Assembly (NCBI RefSeq): GCF_030397665.1
Contig: NZ_JAPUBT010000004.1
Coordinates: 372,001 to 436,000, forward strand
DNA: 64,000 nucleotides
Source: Janthinobacterium sp. SUN073
GTDB lineage: Bacteria; Pseudomonadota; Gammaproteobacteria; Burkholderiales; Burkholderiaceae_D
Reading direction: 5' to 3'
Part shown: positions 24,291 through 33,264 of the stretch, in pieces
How the letters are laid out: every line of letters starts with the position of its first letter
Position numbering within the stretch: the stretch's first letter is position 1
Position numbers and translations under genes: made by a program
Notes under the pieces: generated by a model
The model's database searches: none
What the model was told of the DNA's origin: nothing
The model's input: only the letters and a program-made list of their open reading frames with translations

Positions 24291-25937
24291 TCAAGCGCGG
24301 GCGCTGCGGCCCGGCAGCGCCAGGCGGCGGCTGGCGGCAGACGTAGCCGGGGCCGGCAAGCCGCCCGCCACTTTCAACAATTTGGCCTGGGCATCGCCAC
24401 GCAGGCGGAACACGGCCACCACGTCGACCAGTTCCACGGCGCGGTCCTGCAGCGAGGAAGCCGCTGCGGCCGCCTCTTCCACCAGGGCCGCGTTTTGCTG
24501 CGTGACCTGGTCCATCTGCGAAATGGCCTGGTTCACCTGCTCGATGCCGGCACTTTGTTCATGGCTGGCGTTGGCGATGTCGCCCATGATGTCCGTCACG
24601 CGACGGATGCTGGCGACGATTTCTTCCATCGTCGCGCCGGCCTGGTCGACCAGCACGCTGCCCGTGTTGACTTTATCCACGGAATCTTCGATCAAGCCCT
24701 TGATTTCCTTGGCGGCAGCCGCCGAGCGCTGCGCCAGGTTGCGCACTTCCGTGGCCACCACGGCAAAGCCACGACCCTGCTCGCCCGCGCGCGCCGCTTC
24801 GACGGCCGCATTCAGCGCCAGAATATTGGTTTGGAAGGCAATGCCGTCGATCACGCCGATAATGTCGGCGATCTTCTTCGCCGACTCATTGATCGAACCC
24901 ATCGTGCCCACCACTTGCGCCACCACGGCGCCGCCCTTGCGGGCCACGTCCGAGGCGGACACGGCCAGGGTATTCGCCTGGCGCGCATTGTCCGTATTCT
25001 GGCGCACGGCCGAGGTCAGCTCTTCCAGGCTGGAGGCGGTTTCTTCCAGCGACGACGCCTGCTGCTCCGTGCGCACGGACAAGTCCGCGTTGCCGGCGGA
25101 AATCTGCGCGGCCGCCACGCTGACCGTATCGGCCGAGGTGCGCACGGTGGCGATCACGTCGACGATGCGTTCGAGGAATTTATTGAAGGCGGTGGCCGTG
25201 CGGCCCACTTCATCCATGCGCTCGACGGGCATGGCGGCGGACAGGTCCAGCGAAGCGCTGACGCGTTCCAGCGTATGTTCGATATTGCCCAGGCCGCCGC
25301 TAATTGTGCGGTAGATATGCCAGGCCAGCGCGCCCGTCAGCAGCACGGCCACGCCCAACACGGCCAGCATGGTGTTGAACGCCGTGTCGTAGGCGGCCAG
25401 GCTTTCCGCCTTCACATCGTCGACCAGCTTGTTGTTGTAGGCGATATGGTCATCCATGCTTTTTTTCGCGGCGGCGGCCGTGATGGCCAGTGGCGTGCCG
25501 GCCAGCAAGGTGGCGCGTACGCCATCCATATCGCCCGCATAGGCGGCGGCAAAGAATGGCACCAGCGCGCGGCGGTACGCTTCCATGGCGGCCTGGTCGG
25601 CGTCGAGCATCTTGCTGTCCGTCGCGTCGTACAGGCGCTCGGCGCGGTAGGTGGCGATGACCTTGTCGAAATTCGTGTTGGCGTCGGCCACGGCCTTGTC
25701 CAGCGCCGTCTTGTCGGTCAGGTTGGAGAATACGGACAGGCGATAGCCGGCCAGGCGCGAATCGGCCAGGAAACCCTTGGCCGCATTCAGGCCCTGGATG
25801 CTGGGAATGATGCGGTTTTGTACGGTGTCAAAACGTTCCTGGGCGCGCTGCAGCTGGATGGCGCCGCCGGCGCCCAGCAACAGCAGGGCCAGCAAGGCGA
25901 TGGTGAGGGTCAGAATTAATTGCTTGGTGATATTCAT
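24291..25937 (-). CDS. Methyl-accepting chemotaxis protein with a 4HB ligand domain
   Basis: A 548-residue transmembrane chemoreceptor. TM1 is at about 7-29, a periplasmic four-helix-bundle ligand domain at 30-188, TM2 ([23 protein letters not shown]) at about 189-210, HAMP at 211-265, and a long cytoplasmic coiled coil whose tip contains the invariant hairpin around [30 protein letters not shown], cited for position. The tail is Ala-rich with no NWxxF CheR-docking pentapeptide. The ligand is unknown. It is read in the same direction as the patatin-like gene 93 bp upstream. Confidence 0.92.
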   Translation of the reverse strand: MNITKQLILTLTIALLALLLLGAGGAIQLQRAQERFDTVQNRIIPSIQGLNAAKGFLADSRLAGYRLSVFSNLTDKTALDKAVADANTNFDKVIATYRAERLYDATDSKMLDADQAAMEAYRRALVPFFAAAYAGDMDGVRATLLAGTPLAITAAAAKKSMDDHIAYNNKLVDDVKAESLAAYDTAFNTMLAVLGVAVLLTGALAWHIYRTISGGLGNIEHTLERVSASLDLSAAMPVERMDEVGRTATAFNKFLERIVDVIATVRTSADTVSVAAAQISAGNADLSVRTEQQASSLEETASSLEELTSAVRQNTDNARQANTLAVSASDVARKGGAVVAQVVGTMGSINESAKKIADIIGVIDGIAFQTNILALNAAVEAARAGEQGRGFAVVATEVRNLAQRSAAAAKEIKGLIEDSVDKVNTGSVLVDQAGATMEEIVASIRRVTDIMGDIANASHEQSAGIEQVNQAISQMDQVTQQNAALVEEAAAAASSLQDRAVELVDVVAVFRLRGDAQAKLLKVAGGLPAPATSAASRRLALPGRSARA

Positions 25938-26030
25938 GGTGTTTTACAGTCAAAAAAGCAGCCTGGCAAGGCCAGGCGGGATGAGTAGCTGCCGATCAGG
26001 TGGCCGGGACCGGTTGCAAACGGCGCGAGC

Positions 26031-27146
26031 TTAGGCCGCCAGCGGGGAAGCATCAGGCGTGCGGCGCAGCAAGTCGCCATGCTGGCGGCAAAATGCCAGG
26101 CCCGCCTTGTGGCCCACCTCGAACAGCAGCTGCATGTTCGAGCTGGACCAGTCCAGGGTGTCGGGCCAGTGCTGCTCCGGGATGCCGCCCATCAGGTCGA
26201 GTTTCAACAGACGCCGCTTGGGCTGGCCCGAGCGCGCATCCGTGTTGTGCTCGAGTTCAAACAGACGCAGTTCGCTCTTGGAAATCTTCACCAGCGGCGT
26301 GATGATGGAGCGCACCCAGGCGTCGTACAGGTTGCGCGGCTTGCGCAGCAAGCGTTCGTCGCCGAGGATGTCGAGGATGACCAGGGTGTCGGCGTCAGCG
26401 TGTTCGCCCTTGCCTTCGATAAACGGCTCGAAATTGAGCGTGTCGAGCGCCGCGCCTTCGATGTAGTCGTCGCCATCGATGGTGGTGGGCGCATACAGGA
26501 AGGGAAACGACAAGGCCGCGCGCACGTGGATGGGGGCGATCTCGTGCTTGCCCCAGATGTGCATGCGGTGCTCGCTGAGGTTGTAGGCATTGATGTAGAA
26601 ATCGGGGCGCATGCGCGCCACGCCCGAGAAATCCACGGCTTTTTCCAGAAAGGGCAAGTGCGCGCACAGGCCCAGGCTTTTCGCCGACAGGTCCGATGGC
26701 GACAGCGACGACACCATCAATTTTCCCCAGTCCGACCAGGCCGTGGGCACGCCCGCAAACGTTTGCTGGAACGCCTGAAAAAAAGGATTGTTAGCCGGCG
26801 GCTGGAAGGCGTCGCGGAAACTGCTCGCCTGCATGCCCGGCTTCTGGAACACCTTGTAATTGATCGGAATCATCTTGTAGATGCTGTCGGCCACGCCCGT
26901 GTCGGCCCAGCTTTGCAAGGCCTGGCGCGGCGTGGCTTCGTGCGGCGTCGTGTAAAGCAAACCCATCAACACACCGGCGCCGGAGGCGGAAATGACATCG
27001 AATTCGATGCCCTCATCGAGAAACGCGGCCAGCGCGCCCGCGATCAGGGTGGAATTTGGTGCACCGCCACCAAGCAGCAGGCCCGTCTTGCGGGCGGGTG
27101 TCGCGGCTGGCGCCGGATGTGGCGGCGTCGTGCTTGCTGTCTTCAT
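26031..27146 (-). CDS. Patatin-like protein with a non-canonical active site
   Basis: A 371-residue protein of the patatin-like phospholipase fold. The oxyanion loop is GLLLGGGAPNS at about 22-32. The nucleophile elbow reads SASGAG instead of the usual GxSxG, and the dyad segment reads YIEGAALD instead of DG[GA], so the canonical catalytic Asp is a Glu. Activity is therefore uncertain. ATG 27146 has GGGAG 5 nt upstream. Its upstream region carries a 158-bp inverted-repeat element. Substrate unknown. Confidence 0.75.
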   Translation of the reverse strand: MKTASTTPPHPAPAATPARKTGLLLGGGAPNSTLIAGALAAFLDEGIEFDVISASGAGVLMGLLYTTPHEATPRQALQSWADTGVADSIYKMIPINYKVFQKPGMQASSFRDAFQPPANNPFFQAFQQTFAGVPTAWSDWGKLMVSSLSPSDLSAKSLGLCAHLPFLEKAVDFSGVARMRPDFYINAYNLSEHRMHIWGKHEIAPIHVRAALSFPFLYAPTTIDGDDYIEGAALDTLNFEPFIEGKGEHADADTLVILDILGDERLLRKPRNLYDAWVRSIITPLVKISKSELRLFELEHNTDARSGQPKRRLLKLDLMGGIPEQHWPDTLDWSSSNMQLLFEVGHKAGLAFCRQHGDLLRRTPDASPLAA

Positions 27147-27203
27147 GCACACTCCCTGAATGGAACCGGGCTCACGCCCTAATTGTTGGTTACTACACGC
27201 TTG

Positions 27204-27361
27204 GAGCCTATCCCAGTAGATGAATACATCCCCTGCTGGCGCCCCTCAGAAGCGGGGACGGCGTTGATCGTCGTCGCGTGGCTCGCCACGCGTCCTCCTC
27301 ACGCCTTGTCCGCGCGCCTGATGAACTGCCAGCAGAAGACGCTCCCTACTGGGATAGGCTC
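27204..27361. repeat. 158-bp nested inverted-repeat element, possible structured RNA
   Basis: GAGCCTATCCCAGTAG (27204-27219) and its exact complement CTACTGGGATAGGCTC (27346-27361) close the element. Inside, CTGCTGGC (27233-27240) pairs with GCCAGCAG (27328-27335). Within that lie CCCC/GGGG (27242-27245 with 27254-27257) and the perfect hairpin CGCGTGG-CTCG-CCACGCG (27275-27292). The layout is a closed multi-branch structure. It could be a non-coding RNA, a leader element of the patatin-like gene, or a miniature repeat. An 82-codon frame across it looks non-coding. Confidence 0.6.
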
Positions 27362-27617
27362 TTACTACGCTGATGCATGCCCATGTTCCAGCAACTGGAA
27401 ACTATTGCAATATTGCCGAAACAGATATTAAATTAACATAAATAAATTCCTTATGGCAATTTAATTAACGCATGATAGGTATTCAGAAAGGGCATAAGTT
27501 GACGGCAAGCGGCGTGGCGTGACGCATCGCAGCAAATAAATATTCTGCGACGTTAGGAAAAATCTCTTTGGGGTAGGAATATTCCTCAACTGGCCGTCAT
27601 GGCGGCCGCCAGGCCGT
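27362..27617. other. AT-rich gap downstream of the LysR gene
   Basis: About 256 bp with a strongly AT-rich core (about 27425-27475, TTAAATTAACATAAATAAAT type) and small dyads such as TTCCAG-CAA-CTGGAA. No gene, terminator with U-run or recognisable operator was found. It separates the 158-bp element from the LysR stop. Confidence 0.35.
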
Positions 27618-28532
27618 TCAGGGGGCGGGAGGTGGGGCTGAAAAATGCAGGTGGGTACACAGATGGTCAACAAAGACGCGAATTTTCGGTGACAGATGGC
27701 GGCTCGATGGCCACAGCACCCAGAACTTGCTCGCGTACAGCAGGTAGTCGCCCAGCACGGCTTGCAGTTCGCCCCGTCCGATGGCGTCGCGCACGATAAA
27801 GTCGGGCAAATACGCGAGGCCCACGCCCTGCGTGGCGGCGCCGATCAAGGCTTCGATATTGTTGCAGGTCAAGGCCGTCGGCAAGCGCAACTCGCCGCCG
27901 CCGTCGCCCTCGGCGCGCTGCAGCGCCCACTCCTGCAACTTGCCGGTGGTGGGGAATTTATAGCGCACACAGGCATGCCCTTCCAGCGCGCGCGGCGTGG
28001 CCGGCACGCCATGGCGGGAAAAATACGCGGGAGAACCAACGATGGCAAACGCGAACGGCCCCAGTTCGCGCGCCATCAGACGCGAATCGGTCAAGGTGCC
28101 GCTGCGCACGGCCACGTCGACGCCTTCGGCCACCACGTCGACCAGGCGGTCGTTGAAATCGAGGTCGAGTTCGATCTCTGGATACTGCCGGGTAAAGTCC
28201 GCCAGCAGGGGCAGGATGATGCGGTAGCCGATCACGGGCAAGCTGACCTTAAGCTTGCCGCGCGGCGCCTCGGCCAGGTGCGACAATTCCGCCTCGGCAT
28301 CGCCGAGGTCAGCCAGGATGCGCTGGCAGCGCTCATAGAACAGCGCGCCCTCGTTGCTCAGGCTGATGCGCCGCGTGCTGCGGTTGAGCAAACGCACACC
28401 CAGCTTTTCTTCCAGCCGCGCCACGCTCTTGCCCACGGCCGAGGCCGACACCCCAAGCAGCCGCCCGGCCGCCACATAGCTGGAAGTTTCCGCCGCGCGC
28501 ACGAAGGCGGCAATGCCGTTCAAATTATCCAT
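27618..28532 (-). CDS. LysR-family regulator of the CrgA/AaeR-like group
   Basis: A 304-residue LysR protein. The helix-turn-helix is FVRAAETSSYVAAGRLLGVSASAVGKSVARLEEKLGVRLLNRSTR (residues about 11-55), cited for the AAG...S-S-V-x-R-LE pattern. The effector domain has LPVIGYRIILPLLADF and the Gly-rich VGLAYLPDFIV. It is divergent from the MFS exporter at 28641 with a 108-bp gap containing CTCATA...TATGAG (28533-28538 and 28562-28567). Control of that exporter is the likely role. Confidence 0.88.
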   Translation of the reverse strand: MDNLNGIAAFVRAAETSSYVAAGRLLGVSASAVGKSVARLEEKLGVRLLNRSTRRISLSNEGALFYERCQRILADLGDAEAELSHLAEAPRGKLKVSLPVIGYRIILPLLADFTRQYPEIELDLDFNDRLVDVVAEGVDVAVRSGTLTDSRLMARELGPFAFAIVGSPAYFSRHGVPATPRALEGHACVRYKFPTTGKLQEWALQRAEGDGGGELRLPTALTCNNIEALIGAATQGVGLAYLPDFIVRDAIGRGELQAVLGDYLLYASKFWVLWPSSRHLSPKIRVFVDHLCTHLHFSAPPPAP

Positions 28533-28640
28533 CTCATACCTATTGAAGAATATTTGTCCGTTATGAGTGGATTTTCAGCCACTTTTTCATGGATTGCGTC
28601 CATATTATCATCAGATTCCCTCTTTCTGGAATCGATTCCC

Positions 28641-30200
28641 ATGGATACAAATCACCGTATGAAGCCAGCCTCCCCGGCCCGGCGCGCCTTCGTGCTGGCT
28701 GCCGTCTGCCTGGCCGCCCTGTGCATGCCGCTCAGTTTTACGGGGCCGGCCATCGCCATCCCTGCCATCGCCGCCGACTTGCACGGCACGCCGCTGGCGC
28801 TGGCGTGGATCACGAATGCCTTCATGCTCAGCTTTGGCGGCTGCCTGATGGTAGCCGGTGCGCTGGCCGACCGCTATGGCCGCAAACGCGTGTTCTTGCT
28901 GGGCATGGGCGTGTTTTCCGCCGCCGCGCTGGCCCTGGCGGCCGCACCCGGCATCCTGTGGCTCGATGTGCTGCGCGCCGTCCAGGGCATCGGTTGCGCC
29001 ATGGCCCTGTCGAGCGGGTTGGCGGCCCTGGCGCAGGAATTCGACGGCCCGGCCCGCGCGCGCGCCTTCAGCCTGATCGGCACAGCCTTCGGCGTGGGCC
29101 TGGCTTTCGGCCCCTTCCTGGCCGGCACCTTGATCACGCACACGGGCTGGCGCGCCATCTTCATCGCCACGGCCGTGGCCGGACTGGCCGCCCTGCTGGC
29201 CGCCGCGCGCGCCATGCGCGAATCGCGCGACCCGCAGGCGCAGGGCGTCGATTGGCCTGGCGCGCTGACGTTTACGGGCGCCCTCTCCTTGTTTACGTAT
29301 GGATTGCTGCAGGCGCCCGACAGTGGCTGGGGCAGCGCGGCCAGCGTGGGGCTGTTCGGTGGCGCGGCCCTGCTGCTGGCCGCGTTCATCCGCGTGGAGC
29401 GGCGCGCCGCGCGGCCCATGCTGGATTTGTCGCTGTTCCGCCTGCCAGCCTTTGCCGGCGTGCAGCTGCTGGCCGCCGCGCCAGCATTTTCCTTCGTCGT
29501 GCTGCTGGTATTGTTGCCGGCCCGCTTCATCGGCATCGAGGGTTATAGCGCCTTCGACGCGGGGCGCATGATGATCGCCCTGTCGGCGCCCATGCTGGTG
29601 CTGCCGATCCTGGCCGGCATGGCGGCGCAGCGCATTGCCGCCGCGCACATCTGCGCCTGCGGCCTGTTGCTGGCGGCAGGCGGCCTGCTGTGGTTGTCGA
29701 CCTGCGCGCCGGGCCAGTCGCCCGCCAGCTTGCTGGGGCCGCTGCTGCTGATCGGCTGCGGCATCAGCCTGCCCTGGGGCTTGATGGATGGCCTGGCCAT
29801 CAGCGTCGTGCCCGTCGAGCGGGCCGGCATGGCGGCCGGCATCTTCAATACGACGCGCGTGGCGGGCGAAGGCCTGGCGCTGGCCATCGTCAGCGCGCTG
29901 CTGGGTACCTTTGCCGTGTCGGCGCTGGGCGGCGCCGGCATTGCCGGCATTGGCGCGCAACAGGCGGCGCACGCGGGCCCCTTCCTGGCGCTGGGCGAGC
30001 TGCGCCATGCGGCGACCCTGCTGCCGCAGGCGGGCGCGGCCGAACTGGCGCAAGCGTATGGCACGGCCTTCCGCCACTTGCTGTATGTGCTGGCCAGCAT
30101 TACGACGGCCTCGGCCCTGCTGATCCTGGCATTCCTGCGTCATCCTGCCCCTGCCGCAACGGACACGGCCGCCCTGCCCGCCTGCAAGGCACAGCAATAA
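28641..30200 (+). CDS. DHA2-family (14-helix) MFS exporter
   Basis: A 519-residue proton-driven exporter. Motif A is MVAGALADRYGRKRVFLLG at about 73-91, and TM5 motif C is seen in GTAFGVGLAFGPFLAGTL. The length and C-terminal helix count fit the 14-TMS DHA2 (EmrB/QacA) family. ATG 28641 is chosen because it gives the proper N-terminal cytosolic MKPASPARRAF and TM1; the frame stays open about 945 nt upstream, but that part lies antisense to the LysR gene. Only a weak ribosome site is visible. The substrate is unknown; control by the divergent LysR protein is likely. Confidence 0.87.
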   Translation: MDTNHRMKPASPARRAFVLAAVCLAALCMPLSFTGPAIAIPAIAADLHGTPLALAWITNAFMLSFGGCLMVAGALADRYGRKRVFLLGMGVFSAAALALAAAPGILWLDVLRAVQGIGCAMALSSGLAALAQEFDGPARARAFSLIGTAFGVGLAFGPFLAGTLITHTGWRAIFIATAVAGLAALLAAARAMRESRDPQAQGVDWPGALTFTGALSLFTYGLLQAPDSGWGSAASVGLFGGAALLLAAFIRVERRAARPMLDLSLFRLPAFAGVQLLAAAPAFSFVVLLVLLPARFIGIEGYSAFDAGRMMIALSAPMLVLPILAGMAAQRIAAAHICACGLLLAAGGLLWLSTCAPGQSPASLLGPLLLIGCGISLPWGLMDGLAISVVPVERAGMAAGIFNTTRVAGEGLALAIVSALLGTFAVSALGGAGIAGIGAQQAAHAGPFLALGELRHAATLLPQAGAAELAQAYGTAFRHLLYVLASITTASALLILAFLRHPAPAATDTAALPACKAQQ

Positions 30201-30315
30201 TTCGCCATCGTAGTTTCTCTTGCCGTACACGACGGCGCCCCCGCGCCGCCGCCCGCCTTTGATGTTTCTCCGCAACACCTCAAAAGTTTAAGAAGAATCC
30301 AAAGAACAAAACTAG

Positions 30316-30377
30316 TTTACTGATCAAAGCGCTTTGAACTATACTCAAAGCGCTTTGAAACATAGTTAAAGCGCTTT
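30316..30377 (+). promoter_or_regulatory. lamB promoter with three AAAGCGCTTT operators
   Basis: -35 TTTACT (30316-30321), an 18-bp spacer and -10 TATACT (30340-30345). AAAGCGCTTT occurs at 30326-30335, 30347-30356 and 30368-30377, centre-to-centre 21 bp each, two helical turns. The first fills the spacer and the second covers the start site. The palindrome is typical of LacI-family regulators; the LacI protein at 31968 is the obvious candidate. The same promoter design stands before the alpha-glucosidase gene. Confidence 0.8.
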
Positions 30378-30432
30378 GGTTGTGCAAAGTGATGTGCACC
30401 GATCCCACACCTATAAAAACACTGGAGACACA

Positions 30433-31650
30433 ATGAACAAATTTTTCTTGAAAGCGTTGCCAGCGGCAGTGCTGATGGCCTTGAGCGCGTCAGCCCAGGC
30501 TGCCCTGCCGATCGACTTCGGCGGCTACATCCGCTCGGGCTTCGGCACCAGCAGCGAAGGCGGCAAGGAAGCCTGTTTCGGCCTGGCCGGCGCCTCGTCC
30601 AAGTATCGTCTGGGCAATGAGTGCGAAACCTACGGCGAGCTGAAATTCGGCGGCGAAGCCTTCAAGGCAGCCAACGGCACCACCTTCCGCATCAATACCC
30701 TGGTGGCGTTTTCCGTCAACCAGAACCAGGACTGGGAACAATCGGACCCGTCGTGGCGCGAAATGAACGTGGTGGCCGACAAGATCGGCACGGGCGCCTT
30801 CGCCGAAGCGCGCGCCTGGGTCGGCAAGCGCTACTACGACCGCCAGGACGTGCACATCACCGATTACTACTTCTGGAATAACAGCGGCCCTGGCGCCGGC
30901 CTGGAAAACATCGACCTGGGCGCCGCCAAGCTGGCCTACGCCATCGTGCGCACGGCCGACGACAAGGACAGCAAGCGCATGGGCCTGTCCCACGACTTGC
31001 GCTTTTCCGGCATCAAGGTCAACCCGGACGGTGAACTGACGCTGGGCCTGCAATTCAATCAGAAACGCAATGCGCAAGGCGCGGCCCCCATCGCCAGCGG
31101 CCACTTGCTGACCATCATGCATACGCAGGGCAACCTGCTCGGTGGCTTCAACAAGGTGGCATTGCAGTTCGGCAAGGGTAGCGCCGCCAACACGGGCGGC
31201 TTCAGCCTGGGTGCCGACAAGGACGACAAGGTCGTGCGCCTGACGGAACAGATCATGATCCAGCCCAAGGGCGCCTGGTCGGGCATGGGCACCTTCGTCT
31301 ACGAAGACAAGGAAACGGCGGGCGTGAGCAGCAAGTGGACCTCGATCGGCGCGCGTCCCGTCTACCACTTCACGGACAACTACAGCCTGGCCGTGGAACT
31401 GGGCCACGACATCGTCAAGCCGGAAGGCGGCGAGAGCCGCAACCTGACCAAGCTGACCTTCGCGCCGCAACTGTCGGCCGGCAACAGCTTCTGGTCGCGC
31501 CCCGTGCTGCGCGCCTTCTACACCTATGCCAAATGGAACAAGGCAGCCCAGTCGGCCGCCGCGGCGGAAACCGCGCTGTCGTCGACGGGCGTGTTTGGTG
31601 GCAAGACCAACGGCAGTTCGGTCGGTTTCCAAGTGGAATCCTGGTGGTAA
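30433..31650 (+). CDS. lamB: LamB-type maltoporin
   Basis: A 405-residue outer-membrane carbohydrate porin. Residues 1-23 are a signal peptide (LKALPAAVLMALSASAQA). The mature start IDFGGYIRSGFGTSSEGG and YRLGNECETYGELKFGGEAFKA match LamB, with alternating strand pattern throughout and a C-terminal aromatic ending VESWW, as needed for BAM assembly. The YYFWNNSGPGAGLENIDLG loop is LamB-like. It lets maltodextrins cross the outer membrane for the MalEFGK system encoded downstream. GGAG is 5 nt upstream of the ATG. Three LacI-type operators lie in and after its promoter. Confidence 0.92.
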   Translation: MNKFFLKALPAAVLMALSASAQAALPIDFGGYIRSGFGTSSEGGKEACFGLAGASSKYRLGNECETYGELKFGGEAFKAANGTTFRINTLVAFSVNQNQDWEQSDPSWREMNVVADKIGTGAFAEARAWVGKRYYDRQDVHITDYYFWNNSGPGAGLENIDLGAAKLAYAIVRTADDKDSKRMGLSHDLRFSGIKVNPDGELTLGLQFNQKRNAQGAAPIASGHLLTIMHTQGNLLGGFNKVALQFGKGSAANTGGFSLGADKDDKVVRLTEQIMIQPKGAWSGMGTFVYEDKETAGVSSKWTSIGARPVYHFTDNYSLAVELGHDIVKPEGGESRNLTKLTFAPQLSAGNSFWSRPVLRAFYTYAKWNKAAQSAAAAETALSSTGVFGGKTNGSSVGFQVESWW

Positions 31651-31967
31651 GCGCAGGACGCTAGAACTTTGGCAAGCGTCCCTGGACACTTGCCACAGGC
31701 AGCAACACCGCCCGCTTTTTCAGGGGCAAGGAATATCCGGACCCACCATTTCGCCGCTGCACGCGATGGCCGGCAGCTTCAATGTAGTGATTCAGCAGTA
31801 TCCTCTTTTAGCGCGGGCGCCCCTGGGTTTGCCCGCGTATTTTTTTGGGCGCTGCCGCCGCTGGTCATACCCCTGATCATTCCGGCATTTATCAGATAAA
31901 CTACCCGTCATTGCACGACACCGCAACGCTCCCGACCCACCCTGGATAGACCCCGACTGCAGCATCC
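31651..31967. other. lamB-lacI intergenic region
   Basis: 317 bp with no gene. It holds a hairpin just after lamB (GGACGCT...AGCGTCC, 31656-31681, no U-run) and a classical terminator at 31812-31846. The remainder up to 31967 must contain the LacI promoter, but no clear hexamers and no AAAGCGCTTT site were found there. Confidence 0.5.
31812..31846 (+). terminator. Intrinsic terminator downstream of lamB
   Basis: CGCGGGC (31812-31818), a 12-nt loop, GCCCGCG (31831-31837), then TATTTTTTT. It separates lamB from the LacI gene. Confidence 0.82.
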
Positions 31968-32981
31968 ATGAACCTCAAAAATCTCGCCAAAACGCTAGGA
32001 ATATCCGAAACCACCGTCAGCCGCGCCTTGAATGGCTATCCGGAAGTGAGCGAACGCACGCGCGAGCGGGTGCTGGCCGCCGCGCAGGCGGCCGGCTACC
32101 GTCCCAATCCCATGGCGCGCAGCCTGGCCGTGGGACGCACGAATATCGTCGGCATCATCTACCCGCTGATGCCGAACGACCTGGCCGACCCCATGTTCAT
32201 CGACATCGTGGGCGGCATGTCGGAAGCGCTGGAAGCGCAGCAGATGGACATGATGATCGCGCCCGCCTCGGCCACGAATGAATTCCACACCTATCAACGC
32301 ATGGTCAAGGGCCGTCGCATCGATGGCCTGATCGTCGGACGCACGAAACCGTACGACGAGCGCATCGCCTACCTGGCGCAGCAGGGCATGCCATTTGTCG
32401 CGCATGGCCGCACGCAGCTGAACCAGCCGCACGCCTGGTTCGACTACGACAACGAGGCGGGCATGCGTCTGGCCGTCGAGCGCCTGGCGCAGCTGGGCCA
32501 CCAGCGCATCGGCCTGATCAGCGCCACGCCGGACCTGAACTTCGTGCGCCAGCGCGTCGAGAGTTTCCAGCACGCCATGCAGGCGGGCGGCCTGGCCGTC
32601 GATCCGGACAACCTGGTCGACAATGCGCACGACCGCCGCGCCGGCTACCAGGCGATGCAGCGCCTGCTGGCCCGCTCGCCCCGTCCCACCGCAGTCATCG
32701 TCGACAATCACATGTCGGGCGTGGGCGCCGTGCGCGCCCTGCTCGACGCGGGCATCGCCATCGGCAGCGAGATGTCGCTGATCGTCTGGGGCGTGATGGA
32801 AGATTCCCTGGCAGGCCACAACGTCACCACCGTCGTCCAGCCCGACCCGCGCGGCGCCGGCGCAAAGATGATCCACATGCTGCTGGCCCTGATGGATGGC
32901 ACGCCCGTCGCCGACTTGCAGGAACTGTGGCCGTGCGAACTGTTGCCGGGCGAGTCGGCCGGGCCGATAATACACGCCTGA
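31968..32981 (+). CDS. LacI-family repressor of the maltodextrin genes
   Basis: A 337-residue LacI-family regulator. Residues 1-56 hold the helix-turn-helix and hinge: MNLKNLAKTLGISETTVSRALNGYPEVSERTRERV, then AAGYRPNPMARSLAVGRTN, cited for the pattern T-V-SRALN-G and the LA hinge helix. The periplasmic-binding-like core follows. Position between lamB and the alpha-glucosidase gene, and CAAAGCGCTTTG operators in both promoters, make it the probable local repressor relieved by maltose or maltodextrin, like MalR/AglR. No operator is seen in its own promoter. Confidence 0.87.
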   Translation: MNLKNLAKTLGISETTVSRALNGYPEVSERTRERVLAAAQAAGYRPNPMARSLAVGRTNIVGIIYPLMPNDLADPMFIDIVGGMSEALEAQQMDMMIAPASATNEFHTYQRMVKGRRIDGLIVGRTKPYDERIAYLAQQGMPFVAHGRTQLNQPHAWFDYDNEAGMRLAVERLAQLGHQRIGLISATPDLNFVRQRVESFQHAMQAGGLAVDPDNLVDNAHDRRAGYQAMQRLLARSPRPTAVIVDNHMSGVGAVRALLDAGIAIGSEMSLIVWGVMEDSLAGHNVTTVVQPDPRGAGAKMIHMLLALMDGTPVADLQELWPCELLPGESAGPIIHA

Positions 32982-33003
32982 TTTACCCCTGGGGCAAACT
33001 ACT

Positions 33004-33030
33004 GGGGTCGGACCCTCAGGGTCCGACCCC
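33004..33030. repeat. Palindromic element copy 3 (27-bp core)
   Basis: GGGGTCGGACCC-TCA-GGGTCCGACCCC type core, beginning 22 nt after the LacI stop. Flanks are TTACCCC (32983-32989) and GGGGTTT (33042-33048), matching the outer arms of the other copies. Confidence 0.9.
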
Positions 33031-33128
33031 AGTCTCCGCTTGGGGTTTCGTAGAACTCCCTCTTCCGCTCTGTTTTGCCCTCCTGAATCACCCTCATAAA
33101 AAAATCGTATGTCTGGCGCGTGTATCGC

Positions 33129-33180
33129 TTTACTTTTCAAAGCGCTTTGAACTATACTCATTTCATACCCAAAGCGCTTT
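33129..33180 (+). promoter_or_regulatory. Alpha-glucosidase/mal operon promoter with two AAAGCGCTTT operators
   Basis: -35 TTTACT (33129-33134), an 18-bp spacer and -10 TATACT (33153-33158) reproduce the lamB promoter. Operators are at 33139-33148 (in the spacer) and 33171-33180 (downstream of the start site), 32 bp apart. It is the only strong promoter seen before the alpha-glucosidase-malK genes, 107 bp from the start codon. Confidence 0.8.
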
Positions 33181-33264
33181 GAATTTTAAAATAAGACGTT
33201 CGCCTACCAACCAGCAGCGCTGCCCTGATAGCCAAGGCTACAGGCAACTTTTAAGAAATCATTC

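Noticed and set aside
24033..25919. A 628-codon plus-strand frame across the chemoreceptor
   Set aside because: It is the complement of a highly conserved chemoreceptor; the His/Arg/Gly-rich translation has no domain.
27183..27431. An 82-codon plus-strand frame over the nested inverted repeat
   Set aside because: No ribosome site and no protein-like pattern; the base pairing explains the sequence better.
27696..28640. A 315-codon in-frame upstream extension of the DHA2 exporter
   Set aside because: It is antisense to the LysR gene, has the Gln/His/Arg-rich composition of high-GC shadow frames, and would put a long non-membrane domain before TM1. ATG 28641 gives a normal N-terminus.
28611..30278. 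A 555-codon minus-strand frame opposite the DHA2 exporter
   Set aside because: Low-complexity Arg/Gln/Gly-rich shadow of a well-supported membrane protein.
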